NCBI RefSeq assembly: GCF_013031355.1
Contig: NZ_WPZO01000004.1
Span: forward strand, 186,001 to 250,000
Origin: Ruegeria arenilitoris
Lineage (GTDB): Bacteria > Pseudomonadota > Alphaproteobacteria > Rhodobacterales > Rhodobacteraceae
DNA length: 64,000 nt
Direction of reading: 5' to 3'
Below, one piece after another: positions 62,684-64,000 of this stretch; position 1 is the first letter of the stretch; every line of letters starts with the position of its first letter. Below the pieces are notes generated by a model, which was not told the origin of the DNA, searched no databases, and saw only the letters and a list, made by a program, of their open reading frames with translations. Position numbers and translations under genes: made by a program.

Positions 62684-62753
62684 TGCCCGCTCCGCTCGTT
62701 TTCAAACGCGCAGAGAAGGTGCCAATCATAGGAACACGTGTCAGACGTGTCAT
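62667..62753 (-). CDS. Short leader peptide between riboswitch and DUF1636
   Basis: A 28-codon frame beginning MTRLTRVPMIGTFSARLK, basic and without a membrane helix. It is preceded by a near-perfect ribosome site, GGAAGGAGG, five bases from the second of two adjacent ATGs (62756 and 62753). It stops at 62667, after the DUF1636 start, so ribosomes finishing it would reach that start. It may be a translation-coupling leader or a true small protein. Confidence 0.45.
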   Translation of the reverse strand: MTRLTRVPMIGTFSARLKTSGAGNAGNT

Positions 62754-62802
62754 CATAGCCTCCTTCCAGGACGCCCCGCCCCGGGTTGGTTGAACATATG
62801 AT

Positions 62803-62943
62803 GGCAGGTCTCCTGACTTGCGGGTCGATGCTAGGCCATCCTTCCCGGCCCAAAAGGCCAGTGGGTGTATGGCGTCACTCACCGCTTACAGTTGCGGGGG
62901 CAGTCACGGAGTTGGCCAATTGACAGGGCCGCACCGTATTCCC
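62803..62943 (-). promoter_or_regulatory. Cobalamin riboswitch
   Basis: On the minus strand the B12-aptamer blocks are in order: GGGAATACGGTG; GACTGCCCCCGCAACTGTAA with GCGGTGAG; CCACTGGCC with CCGGGAAGG; then GCAAGTCAGGAGACCTGCC at the 3' end. It ends about 50 bases before the leader peptide and controls DUF1636-btuDFC. Confidence 0.94.
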
Positions 62944-63129
62944 TTTTCATCCCCTTTTTGGGGGAACCATCACCAGATTGACTGCCCGAGATGGTCCGAT
63001 GCGTCAATCATAAATTTGATTCTTGGAGGTTTGTTTTCCGGCGCAGCCCTACAGCGACCGAGCGCCTTGCAAAGACGACATCTGCAGAAACCCACTGGAA
63101 TGATCCGGGCAGGGCGATAAAGTCCGATC

Positions 63130-63894
63130 ATGCGATATTGGTTTCCTCTTATGACGATTCTGGCGTTGGCTCTGTGCGGCCCGTCTGCAGCTGTAGCCCA
63201 GGGGGTTGCGCTGGACTGGTCCGATCTGCCGGATCCGTCCGTCCAGGTCTTCGACGACCCGTATCGCGATCTCAGCCCCGAACAGTTCGACGACGTGCTT
63301 TTCGCCGTACGCCTGCGCGGCAGGCTGCATCAGGATGTGGGCAGCCCCGAAGAACGGCTGAAATGGCAGGAGCTTCTGATTGAGACTGAGGACGCCCTGG
63401 CGTCGGATGGAATCGATATCGACTGGCTGCTGGACCAGCGGAATGTCGTGGCCCAGAACCGAGAGCGGGCCGGGACTGCAGGAAACCCCGAATTCGATGG
63501 TCAGACTGTGACGCTGGCAGGGTTTGCCATTCCGGCACCACCGGATGCGGACGGCAATGCCATAGCTTATCTGGTGCCTCAGCGTGGGATGTGCAGCCAC
63601 ATGCCGCCTCCGCCGCCCAATCAGATGATCCGGGTGCGGCTGAATGAGGACTGGACGCCCAGCTATGTCCACGAGCCCGTTCGACTGACCGGAAAGCTGA
63701 CCATCGATCCGTCCGAACAGAACATGATGGTGGTGGACGGGTTTTTGCCCATGCGCGCGACGTTCCTATTGGACACCGACAGCGTCGAAACCCTGGAAAC
63801 TCAGGGCGAACGGCTGGAGTGGACGCAAGGCATTGCCGATCGTATTCGTGCCGCAGGCAACCGCAAAACCGGCGGGAGCAAGGCGTCAGAGTGA
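63130..63894 (+). CDS. DUF3299 exported protein
   Basis: A 254-residue protein with signal peptide MRYWFPLMTILALALCGPSAAVA. The C-terminal DUF3299 domain reads FDGQTVTLAGFAIPAP, YLVPQRGMCSHMPPPPPNQMIRV and VRLTGKLTIDPSEQNMMVVDGFLPM. The family function is unknown; it is often next to export-type permease genes. It overlaps the next gene by 4 bases (GTGA). Confidence 0.83.
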   Translation: MRYWFPLMTILALALCGPSAAVAQGVALDWSDLPDPSVQVFDDPYRDLSPEQFDDVLFAVRLRGRLHQDVGSPEERLKWQELLIETEDALASDGIDIDWLLDQRNVVAQNRERAGTAGNPEFDGQTVTLAGFAIPAPPDADGNAIAYLVPQRGMCSHMPPPPPNQMIRVRLNEDWTPSYVHEPVRLTGKLTIDPSEQNMMVVDGFLPMRATFLLDTDSVETLETQGERLEWTQGIADRIRAAGNRKTGGSKASE

Positions 63895-64000
63895 GGTTGC
63901 CGCTGGATCAGCAATACCCCCGGACAACCTTGCCGTTTGGAGCAGGTCGTCTTTGGCGATTTGACAAACTGCTGTTTCGGGGTGCGCTGAGGTATCTTAT
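63891..64000 (+). CDS. N-terminus of a following gene, cut by the window edge
   Basis: From GTG 63891, overlapping the DUF3299 stop (GTGA), a frame stays open to the end: MRLPLDQQYPRTTLPFGAGR, then LWRFDKLLFRG. Too short to assign. The overlap suggests an operon partner of the DUF3299 protein. Confidence 0.5.
   Translation, partial: MRLPLDQQYPRTTLPFGAGRLWRFDKLLFRGALRYL

Noticed and set aside
1-64000. CRISPR arrays
   Set aside because: No regularly spaced repeats of 20-40 bases were seen on either strand.

Overview
The window is a high-GC chromosomal segment of an alphaproteobacterium, most likely a member of the Roseobacter group (Rhodobacterales). The support is internal. It carries a petABC cytochrome bc1 operon and a separate MarR/OmpR regulator pair resembling PetP-PetR. 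It also has a cytochrome c2, the xseB-ispA-dxs order, an E. coli-like ugp transport operon, and many GTG starts and ATGA/GTGA gene overlaps. No species-level marker (rRNA) is present.

Layout. 1-4.5 kb: DUF4139 protein (cut by the window edge), asd, a GT4 glycosyltransferase and an MFS carrier. 4.6-9.8 kb: DUF3095 cyclase-like protein, then HpcH/HpaI aldolase, PLP decarboxylase, HpaR-type regulator and FAH hydrolase, which look like an aromatic-catabolism neighbourhood. 9.8-18.8 kb: AlkX/YcaQ glycosylase, LacI regulator, tRNA-Arg(CCT), then ugpBAEC ending in an endonuclease/exonuclease/phosphatase-fold gene, with a divergent LacI regulator. 18.8-22.9 kb: arsenic operon (arsR-arsC fusion, GAPDH, arsJ, acr3) behind a palindromic operator. 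23-27.2 kb: tRNA-Thr(CGT) and dxs-ispA-xseB-HDAC. 27.3-38.5 kb: petR/petP-like regulators, ilvE, AraC regulator, SPW protein, phoD, cobO, DMT exporter, HD phosphohydrolase, aroC, FMN-riboswitch-controlled ribH, GST and cytochrome c2. 39-44 kb: petABC, mtaB, dapF. 44.2-52.6 kb: an integrated element in tRNA-Lys(TTT). 52.7-59.6 kb: kptA, then ubiT-ubiU-ubiV-nnrS divergent from ubiD-ubiX across a perfect FNR/Dnr-type box. 59.6-62.9 kb: cobalamin-riboswitch-controlled DUF1636-btuD-btuF-btuC. 63.1-64 kb: DUF3299 protein and the start of another gene.

The most novel part is the ~8.4-kb element bounded by a 46-bp direct repeat of the 3' half of tRNA-Lys. It encodes a tyrosine integrase, an AlpA-like HTH protein, a small PC4-like protein and a Rep_trans/NicK-like initiator or relaxase. 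It also holds several exported proteins of unknown function, among them one with three Cys-bearing repeats. Its DNA carries integrase-arm-like repeats at both ends, three helically phased 10-bp repeats beside attR, two spaced copies of an inverted iteron-like module, a perfect DnaA box, and a run of strong hairpins upstream of the initiator gene. No conjugation or capsid genes are visible, so it looks like a small mobilizable or satellite-type element.

Two other systems stand out. One is an O2-independent ubiquinone cluster wired to an FNR/Dnr site together with nnrS, pointing to anaerobic (denitrifying) respiration. The other is a B12 uptake operon in which a short reading frame with a very strong Shine-Dalgarno lies between the riboswitch and the first recognised gene.
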